Source: Musa acuminata AAA Group | Taxonomy: Eukaryota > Streptophyta > Magnoliopsida > Zingiberales > Musaceae | Length of the DNA stretch: 64,000 nt | Assembly: GCF_036884655.1 (NCBI RefSeq) | Contig: NC_088357.1 | Location: 9,926,501 to 9,990,500, forward strand | Direction of reading: 5' to 3' | Shown here: piece by piece, positions 12,903-26,900 of the stretch | How positions within the stretch are numbered: the first letter of the stretch is position 1 | Layout: every line of letters starts with the position of its first letter | Notes under the pieces: generated by a model | Database searches by the model: none | What the model saw: the letters and a program-made list of their open reading frames with translations, nothing else | What the model was told of the DNA's origin: nothing | Program-made: the position numbers and the translations under genes

Positions 12903-15900
12903 ATGGCGTCCATCTCCGGCGTTTGCTCCTCCTACTCCTCCTCCGCCCTCCGCCATCGCCGCCCCCTCCTTCCCCCGAAACCCATCCCTAGTTCCCGGCA
13001 TGCCGCCGCCATCCCGATCTTCCCCTCGGGTCGCCTCCCGCACCTCCGTCCGCCCTGTTCCATCGCCGACCTTCCGCGGTCCCCCTCGACCACTTCCTCC
13101 GCCTCCCTGCCGCCGGAGAAGAAGACGCTGGGTATCGAGAAGGATCCCATCAAGCTGTGGCGCCGATATGTGGACTGGCTGTACCAGCACAAGGAGCTAG
13201 GTCTCTTCCTCGATGTCAGCCGGATAGCCTTTACCGACGAATTTCTCGCTGAGATGGAGCCGAGGCTCCAGAAGGCGTTCCACGCGATGCAGGAACTCGA
13301 GAAGGGCGCGATCGCGAACCCCGACGAGGGACGAATGGTCGGACATTACTGGTTGAGGGATCCCAAGCTGGCTCCCAACTCGTTCTTGAGGTTACAAATC
13401 GAGAATACGCTCGATGCCATCTGCAAGTTTGCCGACGATATCATCAGTGCTAAGGTAAGGCCCCCCTTCTTAAGTGCTTATTTTGTTAAAAATTTTGGTA
13501 CATTGCGATTCTGTTTCATCCTCGGATTGGCAGTACAACTTGCTGTTGGTCATGGCTGTTTCTTTAGCTCTTGGCTAAAGATCCGGATGTACAATTTGTG
13601 TAGTCGTTTGTCTTTCACACGGGGGTTGAAATTTTAACCAAACAAAGTTAATTTCCTTCTTCAATGCAATGCTTTGGCAGCATCTATGATACTTCATTGG
13701 CAGGGCAAATGGTGAATTCATAACACCTAATTTTTGTAGAATTAATTATGTTTTATCAAATTTATATGATAAACTACTATATTTAACGAATGCCCATGCA
13801 TAAATATTTTGTAAATAAAGTAGATTTATTGGTTAGTTATATATCTTGCAGATAAAACATAATTTCCTTATGCATCAAGCAGAACAAGAATCTGTTTCAC
13901 TTCGTTGAGAACATAATTTCCATGCATTTGTCCCTTCAACACATTTTTTTTAGGTTTTGGTTATAGCAACTGAAACATAATTTGTCTGAACTAAGTTGGC
14001 AATCTAAATAGCTAATCGGTTAGCTGTCAATAATAAGTCTGCTGAAAGAGTTTAAGTTCTTAAAAATAATTTACCTAGTATATCCATGATCAGCCCATGA
14101 ATTGCCAATCAAGAATAATCAAGCAACGTAATAGCTTCCAAATTCCAAATATATTAAAAGAAATGCCAAATTATTGAATATTACTGGTTCTAAATGTAGG
14201 GCCAAAGGTTCAGTTGCTGTACATTTCTTCATATTTGTTTCACTATCATTGATATCCAACTTCTACCATGTTCTAAGAGAATCAGATTAGTTTAAACTTG
14301 ACAAAGTGATGGAATCTTAATGCTCCCTTTTTAGTTCATCATGTTGGTCACAAAAATGTTGGTCTACAAAAAGAAAAGGAGTCTTGTGTCTTGATTATGT
14401 ATGATTATTTTTTCACTAGAGGCTAATTGATTTTAACTGATTTTTCTCATCTATCATTGATAGAGAGACATGCAACCTACATCATGATACATTGCAAATT
14501 TTAAAAACCATCACTTTTAGAATAAAGTGTCTCTAAATTATTCTATTGATATTTTTAAATGAAAACAGATTAAACCTCCATCATCTCCCGCTGGTCGCTT
14601 TACCCAGATTCTTTCTGTTGGAATTGGAGGTTCATCTCTGGGACCTCAGTTTGTTGCCGAAGCATTAGCACCTGATAATCCTCCTCTGAAGGTTTGTCTC
14701 TGGCCCTTGACCAAATCTACTGTTATATTATGGACTCTTCAGTTTAATGTCCCATTGCTATATCCTAGCATGCAACCCTACTTTCTATAAGGTGTCTTAA
14801 CTTGGTTAATGGTTTCGATGTTATGGTATCTGGTTTGCATAACTATCACTCCCACTCACTTTACATCATCCCTTTGATTGGTTAAAGATCCTGTACAAAT
14901 TATATGGATAACTATTTCACTTTCTTTTCTATTAATTAGATTATTTATTGTGCTTTCTAGAGCTTTTGTTTGAGTTTCATATATTTGGCTATGATGTGAA
15001 GGATCTGGATTCTATTCTTCAACAAATTACGAGTTTTAACACTACATTGTTTGTTCATTGCTATTTCCCATTTCCCATATCATTTCGTGTAGTTGCTTAA
15101 TTTACATTTTTTATTATAGTCCCTTTGTAGCATTGCTAGGATGTTTCATGCTTATTCATTATCTTTTTTCGTTACTTAATATACTGTTTTCTATTCTTTT
15201 CTCCTTCATGTAGTTGTAGTTTTTACTAAGACCACATTCCTTTTCGGATTCCTGGGAAATTTATAGCACATTATATCACTTTTTGCAACACACAGAAACA
15301 TGTCTGGGTTATTGGCTGAACTCATTGAGGGGATGCCATAAGCACTTACGATGTTTTGGCCTTGTGCAAAATTTGCTTCAAACATAATTGTGTGTAGCTA
15401 GAGCATTATTGTTTTAGTCTCAAGATATTGCAAAACAGAAATGTAGATATCAATATTTATTATAAATGGTTGTTGTGAAAGATTATGTTATACATAAAAA
15501 CTAGGGCATTGACTAGAGTACTTGAAGCTATTGATGTGACAAGTTCTGTTTGTATTAGTAATTTCTATGTACATTTAGGAAATACTTTTTCATCTGGTTT
15601 TCTTCACTAATCATGTAATAGGCAACAAGTAGATCATATATAGGGTCAACTGTTTGATTCTTAGGAAATGCTGGCTCCACTGTTTACTTTACAAACATGC
15701 AAATCGATTGGCTTTTCCATGTTTAACAAGAATAGAGGATAAGGAATCTAAATAAACTTTTCTGTGGAAAAGAAAGGTGTTTCACTCATTACCATATAAT
15801 TCCATCTATTAAGGAGCATCTAGGTATTGCTGAAGGCTTCTCATATTTTAAATTATCAATCTTTAATTAGTTTGGACTCCTAAGTAGTCACTTTAAGTTT

Positions 15901-18900
15901 CTTGTATGTTATCCATTTTAGTATTTTCACAATTGGATGAAGTATTGGCTTATTAAAATCTCATTTTGAATTTCCTGTCCTACATGTAATTATTTTTCTG
16001 TTTCTAATTTTCATGATGTGCCAGATAAGATTTATTGACAATACAGATCCAGCTGGAATTGATCATCAAATAGCACAGCTTGGTCCTGAGCTTGCATCAA
16101 CACTTGTAATTGTTATATCAAAGGTTAGTCATGTAGTGTTAGACTTCAGTTTCATGAGTTATGATATCTTGGAGTGAGCATTATGCATAATTCGTTATTT
16201 TATTATGTACCAGAGTGGAGGCACCCCTGAAACCCGAAATGGGTTGCTGGAAGTTCAGAAAGCCTTTCGAGAAGCTGGGCTGGATTTCTCAAAACAGGTT
16301 TTGCTCTCAGGTTTTTGTTATGATTCTTGATTTTTCTCCATATTTTATTGAAAGAAGTGTGTGCTTAATTCCTTATAACAAGGTTATATCATTTGTTGAT
16401 GATATATTTTCCTCAGTTGAAGCTATTTTGAACAATTTTCTGAACAATTGTAAGTCAGTGATATGTTTGACAATATACAGCTAGCAATTGTAATATTTTT
16501 TCTTTTGAATTATGTTCCACGTAATGGAGCAACGTTCTCAAGTTTCCTTTGGGAGAATTGTTCTTTTTGGAGGCTAGATTATGCTTCCTTTTGGTGTCTT
16601 AATTATGCTTAACTTAGGTTAATTATCTGAGCAGGAGGCCATATACTTAAACAAAAAGTAGACTTTTGTCCTCTTCAAATATAAATAATTGGTGATTTGT
16701 TGATTCCTCTGATCCATAATAGACAGTTGCATCTTAGAGCACCTGCACATACTTTTGTATTAACATGGTCTTAGTGTAGGCATCTAGTTAAGGCTCAAGA
16801 AGGAAAATTATAAATTATTTAAGTACTTGGTAGTTTTAAGAGAAGAATTGTGGTGGGGTGGTTGACATTATCTTGGCAGCTAACATAATGTACATGGCTC
16901 TATATCTGCTGCTATATAAATTGCAACCATGTCCAGTCCAACCCTAAATGTTGTACTTCTTGGATATATGTTGAATTTTGATATACGGAGATAAGGTTTG
17001 AGCATTATGAGGGCTGAATGATTTCAGATGGCTTTTATTCCTGCAGATTATGGCCCTTCAGTTAAAATTGTTAAAGGTTAAAAAGTTGAAGTTGAAGTAG
17101 TGCAAATTCTTTTGTTTACTTGCAATAGGAATGATAAACCTATTCTTTGTTTTCTTTTCTTTTCTTTATTTGCAAATTTACATGAGATAAGATATCTTTA
17201 TGTTGCCTTTTCTCACCAAAGCATCTTCTTTGAAGCAGTAGATGGGTGATGGATGTATTTGTCAAGGGTAAGATTAAGTTGTGGATTTATACTACAACAA
17301 ATTTTGGAGAATTAAACAAAGTATGTCTGTCATGTTGGTATAATTGGAAGTTTAAGTTGTATTATCCACAATACATCGATAAATGATTTATATGACTTAA
17401 TTTGACTGATACAAACACCAAACTGATGGTTAACTAGGATTCTCTGAGCTTGTTGGAAGTATAGGAACCTACATTTACAGTCCATTTGAGCTCCAAATTT
17501 TTCTGTGAATGGTAGCATTTATGCTTTCTGTTTTTGCTTCAGTTGCATTCGGGCGGTAGGCAGTTCTCTCTTTTTTTGTTTCAATGTAAACAAATAACTT
17601 AGATCAGACAATTTTTGCAGGGTGTTGCTATCACACAGCAGAACTCACTTTTAGATAATGCAGCCAGAATTGAGGGGTGGTTAGCAAGATTTCCTATGTT
17701 TGACTGGGTTGGTGGTAGAACATCGGAAATGTCTGCTGTGGGTTTGCTCCCTGCTTCACTCCAGGCATGTTCTTCTCTTATTATCTTGAGATGTCAGGTT
17801 GTCGGTGTGAAAGTTTTGACTATGGTTGCTTGTTGTCCAGGGTATTGACATTAAAGAAATGCTTGTTGGTGCATCATTGATGGATGAGGCAAATCGGACA
17901 ACCGTGGTACATATCTTTTTGCATTATCTTAAAATTTCGGCAGCATATTTGTCAGATTGTTATAGTCATTCAGCCCTATGCTATATTGTCTTTTCTTTTT
18001 ACAAACTGTCATTTTTTATCCAGGTGAGGAATAATCCTGCAGCCCTTCTTGCTCTATGTTGGTACTGGGCTTCTGATGGAGTTGGTTCCAAGGTTTGCAA
18101 TCCTTTCTTCCACCATTGTTTGTCTCATCACATATCATCTTTATTGTTAGCTCTTCTGATTCAGTCATCTACTTGATACAGGATATGGTTGTTCTTCCTT
18201 ACAAGGATAGCTTGTTACTTTTTAGTAGATATTTGCAGCAGCTGGTCATGGAATCACTTGGAAAGGAGTTCGACCTTGATGGGAATCGGGTCTGTCAGTA
18301 TGCTTTTTTAAGATTTTCTTTATTTTCTAAGATTTGGTCTATGGTTCCAATGTGTTCTCCTCTTGAAATCTAAATTGTGTCTCGAGTTCAAATGGTGAAT
18401 GGGTGGAACTACATGGATTTTTTTTGTGCATTTTGATAGAAGGTCCAGTTAAGTTATATCTAAAAATAACCCTGGTGATTGGGCTTGCTTTTCAATTTCC
18501 AGTTTAATTACTTGGTTTACAACTCAATTAAATCATCTGTCTGATTTCATGGACAATATATATGAGTGAGAAAAAGAGGGAAAGGATTGCCTTAATGTCA
18601 TCTGGTGGCAGGACATTCCCAGTGTGGAAAAAAGGGTAAGAGACAAAGGAAAAGTTTACAGTGGGTTCTACTGTAACTAGTCTGTATCATTTAGTCTCTT
18701 GGACTCATTTGATCATCTTGTCATTTATCTGAGAGTTCCCTGGAGTCCTAAACCTAATCCCTTGTTGGATTGACTTAAAGATCAACATGTTCGGCCTTAG
18801 TTGTATTATGAGCATGCTGATCAGTTTGTGGTTGAACCAACAAAAAGCAAAAGACAAAAGTAAACAACTTAAAAATGGATAATTGAATTTCACATAAACT

Positions 18901-21900
18901 GGGTACATGCAGTGTGTCATTTAACAGCATTCCTTGCAAGAGGGAAAGGTGGATATGATGATGCTTATTATCTTATCTTGCTGCTAGTAACATTTGAATT
19001 ATAATTGGGTTGTGGACTTTGAGCAGGTGTTTCTCCATAAAGCATCAGTTGACTAGGATATCAAGTCATACAGCAAATATCTTCTAATTTAAACACCTGA
19101 AAGGCTACTGTCTATAAATCATCATGATATGTGCTATATTGTACATTGCAACCGTATTGCCCTCACCATCTTTACTGAGTATTATTAAGGACTGCCTGTG
19201 ACAAACCAACATTACTTTTGCTGCAACTATTTTCTATTTCATTGTTTGAGTTTGCAAATATGCACTGGTTTTTCACTGACCTTTGCTGATGTCACTTTAA
19301 TTTCTTCATAATTCTGTCTATCTCTATCCCCCACCTGCCCACCAACAAAGAAAAAAAGAAGGATATGTTGGAAGTCTTTCGTCTATCTTTAGAACACGTT
19401 TTGTTTGCTATATGGTTATGAGATACATGCTTCCATTATATTGTGATTCTCACAAACCTTTAATTGTAGAAAGTTTTGTTTCATAGGTTAATCAAGGAAT
19501 TACTGTTTACGGAAATAAAGGAAGTACTGATCAGCATGCGTGGGTATCACTTCACTTTGTCTAATATTTTCATTGGTATTTTGAGCTTGACTGTTATATA
19601 CTCTTATCTTCTTGTCAACAGCTACATCCAGCAGCTGAGGGAAGGTGTCCATAATTTCTTTGTTACTTTTATTGAAGTATTACGAGACAGACCCCCTGGT
19701 CATGACTGGGAGCTTGAACCAGGAGTAACCTGTGGTGACTATTTATTTGGAATGCTACAGGTACATCTATATTGTTTCTCATGACATTTGGTGGTCAATT
19801 TCCACTAGGTTGACATAATTTGACTATTTATATGATATAGTAATTAGTAAATATTTGTCTTTTTTTACTGTTATGTGCAATTATTTGGAGTTGATTATCG
19901 GAGTCCTTTTTTGCCATTCAATATTGAGGATAATTCAATTATTTGGGTTGAGATCTTGACTGTGCTACCTACCAGTTGACATCTATTGGCACGAGATTTG
20001 GGGCTTGGCATTCAGATTGTCCTTTTTGTTCACTAAATAACATCTTTGGTCATCTGCTTGAAGCCCATAAATCTCTGCATATGACAGAGTCTTAAAAAAT
20101 ATTCAAAATTTTATATCTTTCTGTTGTCTGTTGTATTAATTTCACAGTGTAAAGTGAATATCAAATTTAAGAGATAAATCATATTTGGTACTCCTTATTC
20201 AAGAACACATCTATGTGGAATATGAACATTTTTTGCAAAAGACATTCTTGGTTATATACTTGGAAGTTGGATTTGCCACCCTTTTGGCATTTTTAAAGGG
20301 ACATAGGTATCTCCCAGAAGTGTTTAGTTTCTTTGCTGCATTAATTTATATTCACCTCACATAATCCAGGAATAGTGTTAGTTTATGTGATTTGTATGTG
20401 GAAAGACATGGTATAGCACAAAACATTTCTGCTGCTATATACTTATATAGTATATTCATTTTGTGAATGAATATTAGGTAAGAACTAAGAAATATGAAAA
20501 ACATCCTGCTTTTTGTATGCATCAATGTCATGATGGAGATTGCAATATTTTTTTGTTAATCTCCTTGCCCACAATGGCTAAATCTGTTAGTTATGCCCAG
20601 TGAAATTGATATTTTCTTATGGTATGTGTCAGTGTTGTCTCCAAAAGCATGTGCATGTTAGCCATGTTTTGCTCTGGTTAGGCATGCGATCATCGAAGTA
20701 ACAAGCCAAATAGTGGTAACCACATTTGAATCCAGAAAGTAGACCAATGCTAAAATCCCTCTTCAAGGTATTATGATAATTTTACTGATCTTTCTCAAGA
20801 CACTTCTATCTGTTATTTCTATTGTGAAATTGTCAGATGTCTTTCCATTTTCTTTTTCTTATTTTGCTCCCTTTGTGTGGCAGTAGGAAGTACAACTTTA
20901 ACTTCTTTTTCAGTTAAAGTTTTTTTAGTAAAAAATAAAACTTTTAACCCCTTCTGCAGGAATTGGTATTTACCAGTTACCATAGTATGCACTACTTTCG
21001 TCTAACCGGCCTATTTTTACATTTAATATAAACATTTGATGGTAAGTATGGAAACGCTTTTTGCCTCAGCAGGATATGTTGAAGTAATTGACATGATTTG
21101 ATTTCCATGTGCTTATCGGGTTACAAGCCTTCCGATAAAAACTATTCTGGATTCTTCAAAATTCTACACCAAGTCTCCTATAGGCAAAGAAAACTCCGTT
21201 TTTTTACTAAACCATTTTTATGGTATCATCAGGCAAGGAATGTGCTTATTACTTGTGGGATGGCTTTATTTTCTCCCTTGTAACTTTAAAATTTATTCTT
21301 GTACACATCTCCTACAAAGCATATGATATTGTTCAAATATACTTATCAAATAGTTAAAAAGTTATTGAATATGAGCATCTTGCACAGGGAACACGTTCAG
21401 CCCTCTATGCAAATGATCGTGAGTCCATTACAGTAACTGTGCAAGAAGTAACTCCTAGATCTGTGGGAGCACTAGTTGCACTTTACGAGCGAGCTGTTGG
21501 AATATATGCATGTCTGATCAATATCAATGCATACCATCAACCTGGTATGTGCAACATTATATCCTAAAATTAATTAAAATGTTTTATTTTTTCCTTCAAA
21601 AGTTGCATTAGTTCATTTTTCTTATGTTTAAAGGCGTGGAAGCTGGAAAGAAAGCAGCAGGGGACGTATTAGCACTACAAAAGAGGGTTCTTTCCATTTT
21701 AAATGAAGCAAGGTGTGTGACCTCTCGTTGGGTGTTAACATCTGCTCTAACTTTTTATCAGGAAATCTTTGAAATCCATACATGGCAAGTGATTGTCTTT
21801 ATCAGAATCAACTAAGACCATTGCAACTCTTAGAAACTTGAAAAAGAATATGAATATACTATTTTGGCTGTTTTTTCTAGTATAGCAAATTTTAAACACT

Positions 21901-23250
21901 GCAAGCAGGGATCTCGAGTAGTCGTGATTAGCAGGTCACTATCTTGATCGTGGACTTAAAATTTGCTAGAATGCAGTTTTCCAGTTTTGTTTTGTAATGT
22001 ATGTAGGAATATCACTGTCTTTGTTTTTTTAAGGAACATCACTATGTCAGCTATCTCAGAAGCCTTGACTTCTGACTGATAGTGTTTCTCTTAGCTGAAA
22101 TTTGAATAAAGTTACTGGGATTTGGTGGATGTCAAAATGTACATAGACTAGACTTTATATGCAGGGAGGCTATTTCAATGACTTTTAAGTCTGGAGTCTG
22201 GATGGTTGGTTGCAGTAAACCATCCTACCTGACCACTGAGGCTCACTCTCGAAATTGATAGTTTCCTTTGTTAATTTGATGCACATCTGCTTATCCAAAT
22301 TCGTAATTCTCACTTTGTCAGAACAGAGAGTAACTAACAAAGTTTGCTTACTATCATTTCTTTTTGGTGTCTTGCAAATATTATTGCTTTACTGTTGTTC
22401 TTTCCTTTAACACGAACCTTGTCTCTGTCAGCTGCAAAGAGCCTGTTGAGCCTTTGACACTTGACGAAATTGCAGAACGATGCCATGCTCCAGAACAGGT
22501 ACCAGTGCTTGATTGTCCGTCATTCAATAATTACTTGGCTACTTTATAATACTGGCCATATTCATAGAGGAAAATGCAACACATACTAATCTATGAAACC
22601 GAAAGCTTTCAGGAATAATACAAAGTCTTTTTTTTTTTTAAATAATGGGTAACAAACATCAACTAGAATCTGGCACCACCATTAAGGAAATGTACAATCC
22701 CTCCTCATGACATATTTCATCTTGAATTTTATTTTTTACACCCTCCAAAGCTTCTTGGTCACCAATATGTTCTGTAATTTTACAAGCGAGGAGCTTCATA
22801 TATTTAGAGCAAGATCTTGGTTTGTGATACAAAGCAAAGTTGTACTTAGCCATATATAAATATGTGTTGGTATCTTGATCCTTGATTTTAAAGATTTCAG
22901 TTGTGCTTGAAGTATCCACCTATTAGAATGTTTTTTCCACATAATCCTGGGTGATACGGATCCTAAATAGTTCAGAAAAATCCATTCCTTTTCATTTGAA
23001 CAGTAACTCGAAAGTTTTGTATATACTAGAGACATTGCAGTTTATTGCTTTTCATCATTCTTTTCTTCTACAAACACCTGAAACTCTTTTTCTTCTCTCC
23101 TTACCATCTGAGCAGATTGAAATGATATACAAGATCATTGCACACGTGGCTGCAAATGATAGAGCACTGATAGCCGAAGGCAACTGCGGGTCACCTCGAA
23201 GTATCAAAGTTTTCCTTGGAGAGTGCAATGTGGATGAATTGTACGATTAA
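12903..23250 (+). CDS. PGI1: Glucose-6-phosphate isomerase, plastid form, 14 exons
   Basis: Interconverts glucose 6-phosphate and fructose 6-phosphate in the plastid, feeding starch synthesis. Exons: 12903-13454, 14569-14691, 16025-16123, 16214-16297, 17621-17764, 17841-17906, 18024-18092, 18182-18289, 19487-19539, 19622-19760, 21388-21544, 21634-21712, 22432-22498 and 23116-23250. All phases agree, giving 624 aa, close to plant plastid PGI (about 610). Residues 1 to about 60 are Ser/Arg/Pro-rich and look like a transit peptide. Family blocks include [20 protein letters not shown] (sugar-phosphate binding), [23 protein letters not shown] (PGI signature), [19 protein letters not shown] with the catalytic-region His, and [13 protein letters not shown] with the conserved Lys. 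The STDQHA and REG blocks match the plastid/cyanobacterial type rather than the cytosolic one. Intron 5 begins with GC instead of GT. The ATG lies about 130 bp downstream of a good TATA box. Confidence 0.97.
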
Positions 23251-23939
23251 GTTATTTTTCGCACAACAGTTGAGTAAAAAAGAAATGCTCAATGGAGCAA
23301 AGATACGACAATAATCTTGGGGAGCATCACTGATGAAATTGAATTACTGAGGACTATTGCAGGCTGCTCTCGGTTCTAGACCCTATGGTGAGTGTAAAAC
23401 CCCGCTTCGTCAACTAGGAAACATCATTTCTTCCATCAGGATAATTCATGTTTCATGTAATCATATTGCTTGTTCCAATATTGTTCAAATCTTCGACTAG
23501 TTTGATTCACTAATTCTCTCATTTTTATTGTTTTTGCTCTGTCCATATAATTCTCTCTCACTACATTATAAAATAGTCATTTTTATAATATCATTCATAT
23601 ATTATATATATATATATTTTAAAAATAATTAAACCTACAATTCGTCCAAACAATTAACCCATGCCCGATCCTTCAATCAATTATAGTGATGATGGTTTGA
23701 GCAAAATCATATTTCAACGTTTAATGATAATTTTTATTGATGATTATAGTAAATTTTCTACAAATTAATAGAGAGAACCTTTTGGGCTCCTTTTCTATCA
23801 AAATTGAAAAGAAGAAGGCGTTATAAATTATAATTACAGTATTTATAACTCCACTACACACCACAGATAAAATCAATGTAACGGCCGTTATTTATCGCGT
23901 CCGCCCACCACCAAATTCTTTCTAAAGTCGGATCCTCCG
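23251..23939. other. PGI 3' flank and upstream region of the IMPACT-family gene
   Basis: Contains the presumed PGI 3' untranslated region and the promoter of the next gene on the same strand. A short TA run lies near 23606-23618. The last 60 bp before 23940 become GC-richer. No gene was recognised. Confidence 0.6.
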
Positions 23940-26900
23940 ATGGCGGTGAGAATATCACCGCTCCGCCTCCGTTTCCCTTCATTTCTCGTAACTGCGTCGG
24001 GATCGCAGGAAGCTGCAACGCCGTGCTGCGGCAGTGGCGGCGGTGGTGGTGGAGGAGGGCTTACTGCCCGCGCGATGTCTTCTGCGCCGTCTCCGTACAC
24101 CACTCTAAAGGAGCGCGTGAGCTGCGAGCGCGAGATCAAGAAGAGCAAGTTCCTCGCCGTTGCAGCACCCATCTCCGACGAGCGCTCCGCCCATTCCTTC
24201 CTCTCCGAGGTTCTCTCTTCTCCGCTCCCTTCTTCTAGGTTCGATTCTACTTATCGAAGTCCGACACATGCGGAGCGATTAGGGTTTGATTATTCTTCCA
24301 TCAATTACCTGCAACGAAAAATGATCAGTTCGAGTCATATTCATTGAGTTTTCTTTTGATCCGCCGAGAAAAAAAATCAATTTTTTTATGTGCTATCGTC
24401 TAATCGTAATATATTGTTGTTTTGTTTAGAAAAAATATATATTGTTGTTTTTAACAATCATACTTTGCAGAGTTGTGATTCCTGGGAAAGGTTTGATATT
24501 AAATGTAAATGGAGAAATTATTTAATTAAACGTACAAGTCTTGTTGTTTGGCGTCCTAAATGGTTCAAATGGCCAAAATGCTTTGATATTTATCGACCAC
24601 GGTGTTGTTTCAGTAGGACCAGGAGTTATCCTTCTCGCTGTTAGATTTTGTTTTGTAATGCTTATACCTGCGCTGCCATTTTTATTGTCCACATTCAACA
24701 AGTTTTTGATTGCTGTATGCACATTTTTTAATCGGTCATTTGTTATCATTGTGAATTTAGGTCCGAGATCCGCGTGCCACACATAATTGCTGGGCCTACA
24801 AGGTGACTGTCATTCACTCCCTTTTGTTGCCAGTGAAGCTTTTATGCATGATGAATTCCTTATGCTTGTAACTGGACATGTTCTGCAGCTTGGAGACCAG
24901 TACCGGAGCAATGATGATGGCGAACCATCTGGAACAGCTGGAAAACCAATGTATTCTGCCATTGTTTCTTCGGGACTAGATATGGTGATGGTGGTTGTTA
25001 TCAGGTATTCCTTTTGTGTAAAGAGTCAATTTGTTTCCTGTTGACCTTTGCATCCAACATGATGAGCAGGCTGAATCGACTGATAGTGCAGACTACTGAA
25101 AATTCATTTGTACTTGCATGTATGATTTGTTGTTAAATTTAAGTTACCTATCTTATCTGAATTTTGATGTGGAAATTCCTATCCTTATGAGTTCTATCAA
25201 GCATATGACTCTGATGTTCTTGTAAAAATATCTCATGATCACATCCCATTTTATCCATGCTTATATTATCTACTCGTGATCATAAAAAAAATATCTTTGC
25301 ATGATTAGCTTGAACATTTACTTCTAGGTATTTTGGAGGTATAAAACTAGGAACTGGAGGATTGGTCAGGGCTTATGGAGGAGTTGCTTCAGAGTGTCTC
25401 AAAGGTGGTACAACATGTCTTGTGAAACCAAAAGTAATGTTCTATTACCTAATCTCTCTTTTTTTGTTTTTGCTTTAATTGGATTATTTTTTGACTGGAC
25501 AAAGTCTTTTATTCTGATTATAACCCATGCCAATTTATTTATCTGTCTTAATTTCAGGCCCCGATAGGTATTGAGGTTCCATTTGAGTTGTTGGGGACAG
25601 TGTACCATCAGGTTTTTATCTACCTGATTTTTTGAATTTTCTATTTAGATTCCCCTTGTTATGGAATAAAATAGCATGCTATAGTGATATCATTAGGCAA
25701 AACAATCCAGATTGTCAAATAGAATGCAACATATTGAGATTAATTAGCTTATTTACCTGGTATTAGTGTCTTGTGACTGCATTTTCCATGATTGCATGTA
25801 TGTAATTTTGTTTCAGGTTATTTTTTATGTATGCAAGTATCTAAACTAAGGGAGGCATTGGTAAAATGGGTTTACTTGTTTGTCAGATACGTGAAAAAGG
25901 TCATGCTTGTAGTTACTAGTGATGTGTTTTCTCCCTCCCTCCCCAAGAGTTTGTGACATCCTAGGGCTACGTGTCTGCAAGTTAGTGTGACAACTAAATG
26001 GGTACTCCCCACTTTGACTGTTGAACTGAGCTGGATATGTTTTACTATGCTAATTTGATTGATTTATGCACCAACTCAAAAATGCCTTATGGTCTTGTTT
26101 AAAAACTACCTACATGATCAGATTCCACTCTGTAACAAAGTAATTCTGTAGCAACCACCACAGTTATATGAATTGAAGACCCAGGAGGATAACAGCATCC
26201 TGTTTGGTCCTGTTGCACTGTCTAATTAAATCTGTGAAAATAAAAGAAATCAGAATTTGAAGATGATGCTTGATATATGAATGAAGATCACATAAGGTAA
26301 TATTGGAATCAAATTAGTTAAGGCTTTGTATTTTGCTTTATCTGTATGGCCTATAAGTATATTTTATAACTAACATTTTAGGTACAAAATTAGCCATAGT
26401 TTGAATCTGGCGATTAGATTTTGGGATACATGAATACACCTTTGGCTGAAATTTGTATGAGCACAGTCTGACAACCTAATTGGCTGACTTGGGATAAGTT
26501 ACTGGGTTGTGTTGAGAATCGCTTCCTTTGAAAATTACTGTATGACTAACATCTTTTGATAATCAAGTCCTAACTCATATGCAAGTAATGTTGATTGATG
26601 ATCTGTCATTCTCCCCCAAAAAAATTATCACAAAAATTTAGTAAATGATGGGCATGAAGAACATTCAAAACATGCACAGCAAATATCAATTTATATCAGT
26701 AAACTATGTTTGAATATATTTGCTGTAAAATATATCTCCGAAAATTTATATAAGCAGAGAAAATTTTTTGGGAGTAATTTGACCATTTTTATGCTTAATT
26801 AGTCAAAGGGATGCAATTACTTAACAAGTCCATGAAGTAGAAACATTTATCCATTTACTTCATCGGGGGTAATTACAGATTACCCCTATAGTTACCTAGG

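Noticed and set aside
12660..13192. Minus-strand frames of 86-176 codons opposite PGI exon 1
   Set aside because: They are shadows of the GC-rich PGI coding sequence on the other strand, rich in Gly/Arg.
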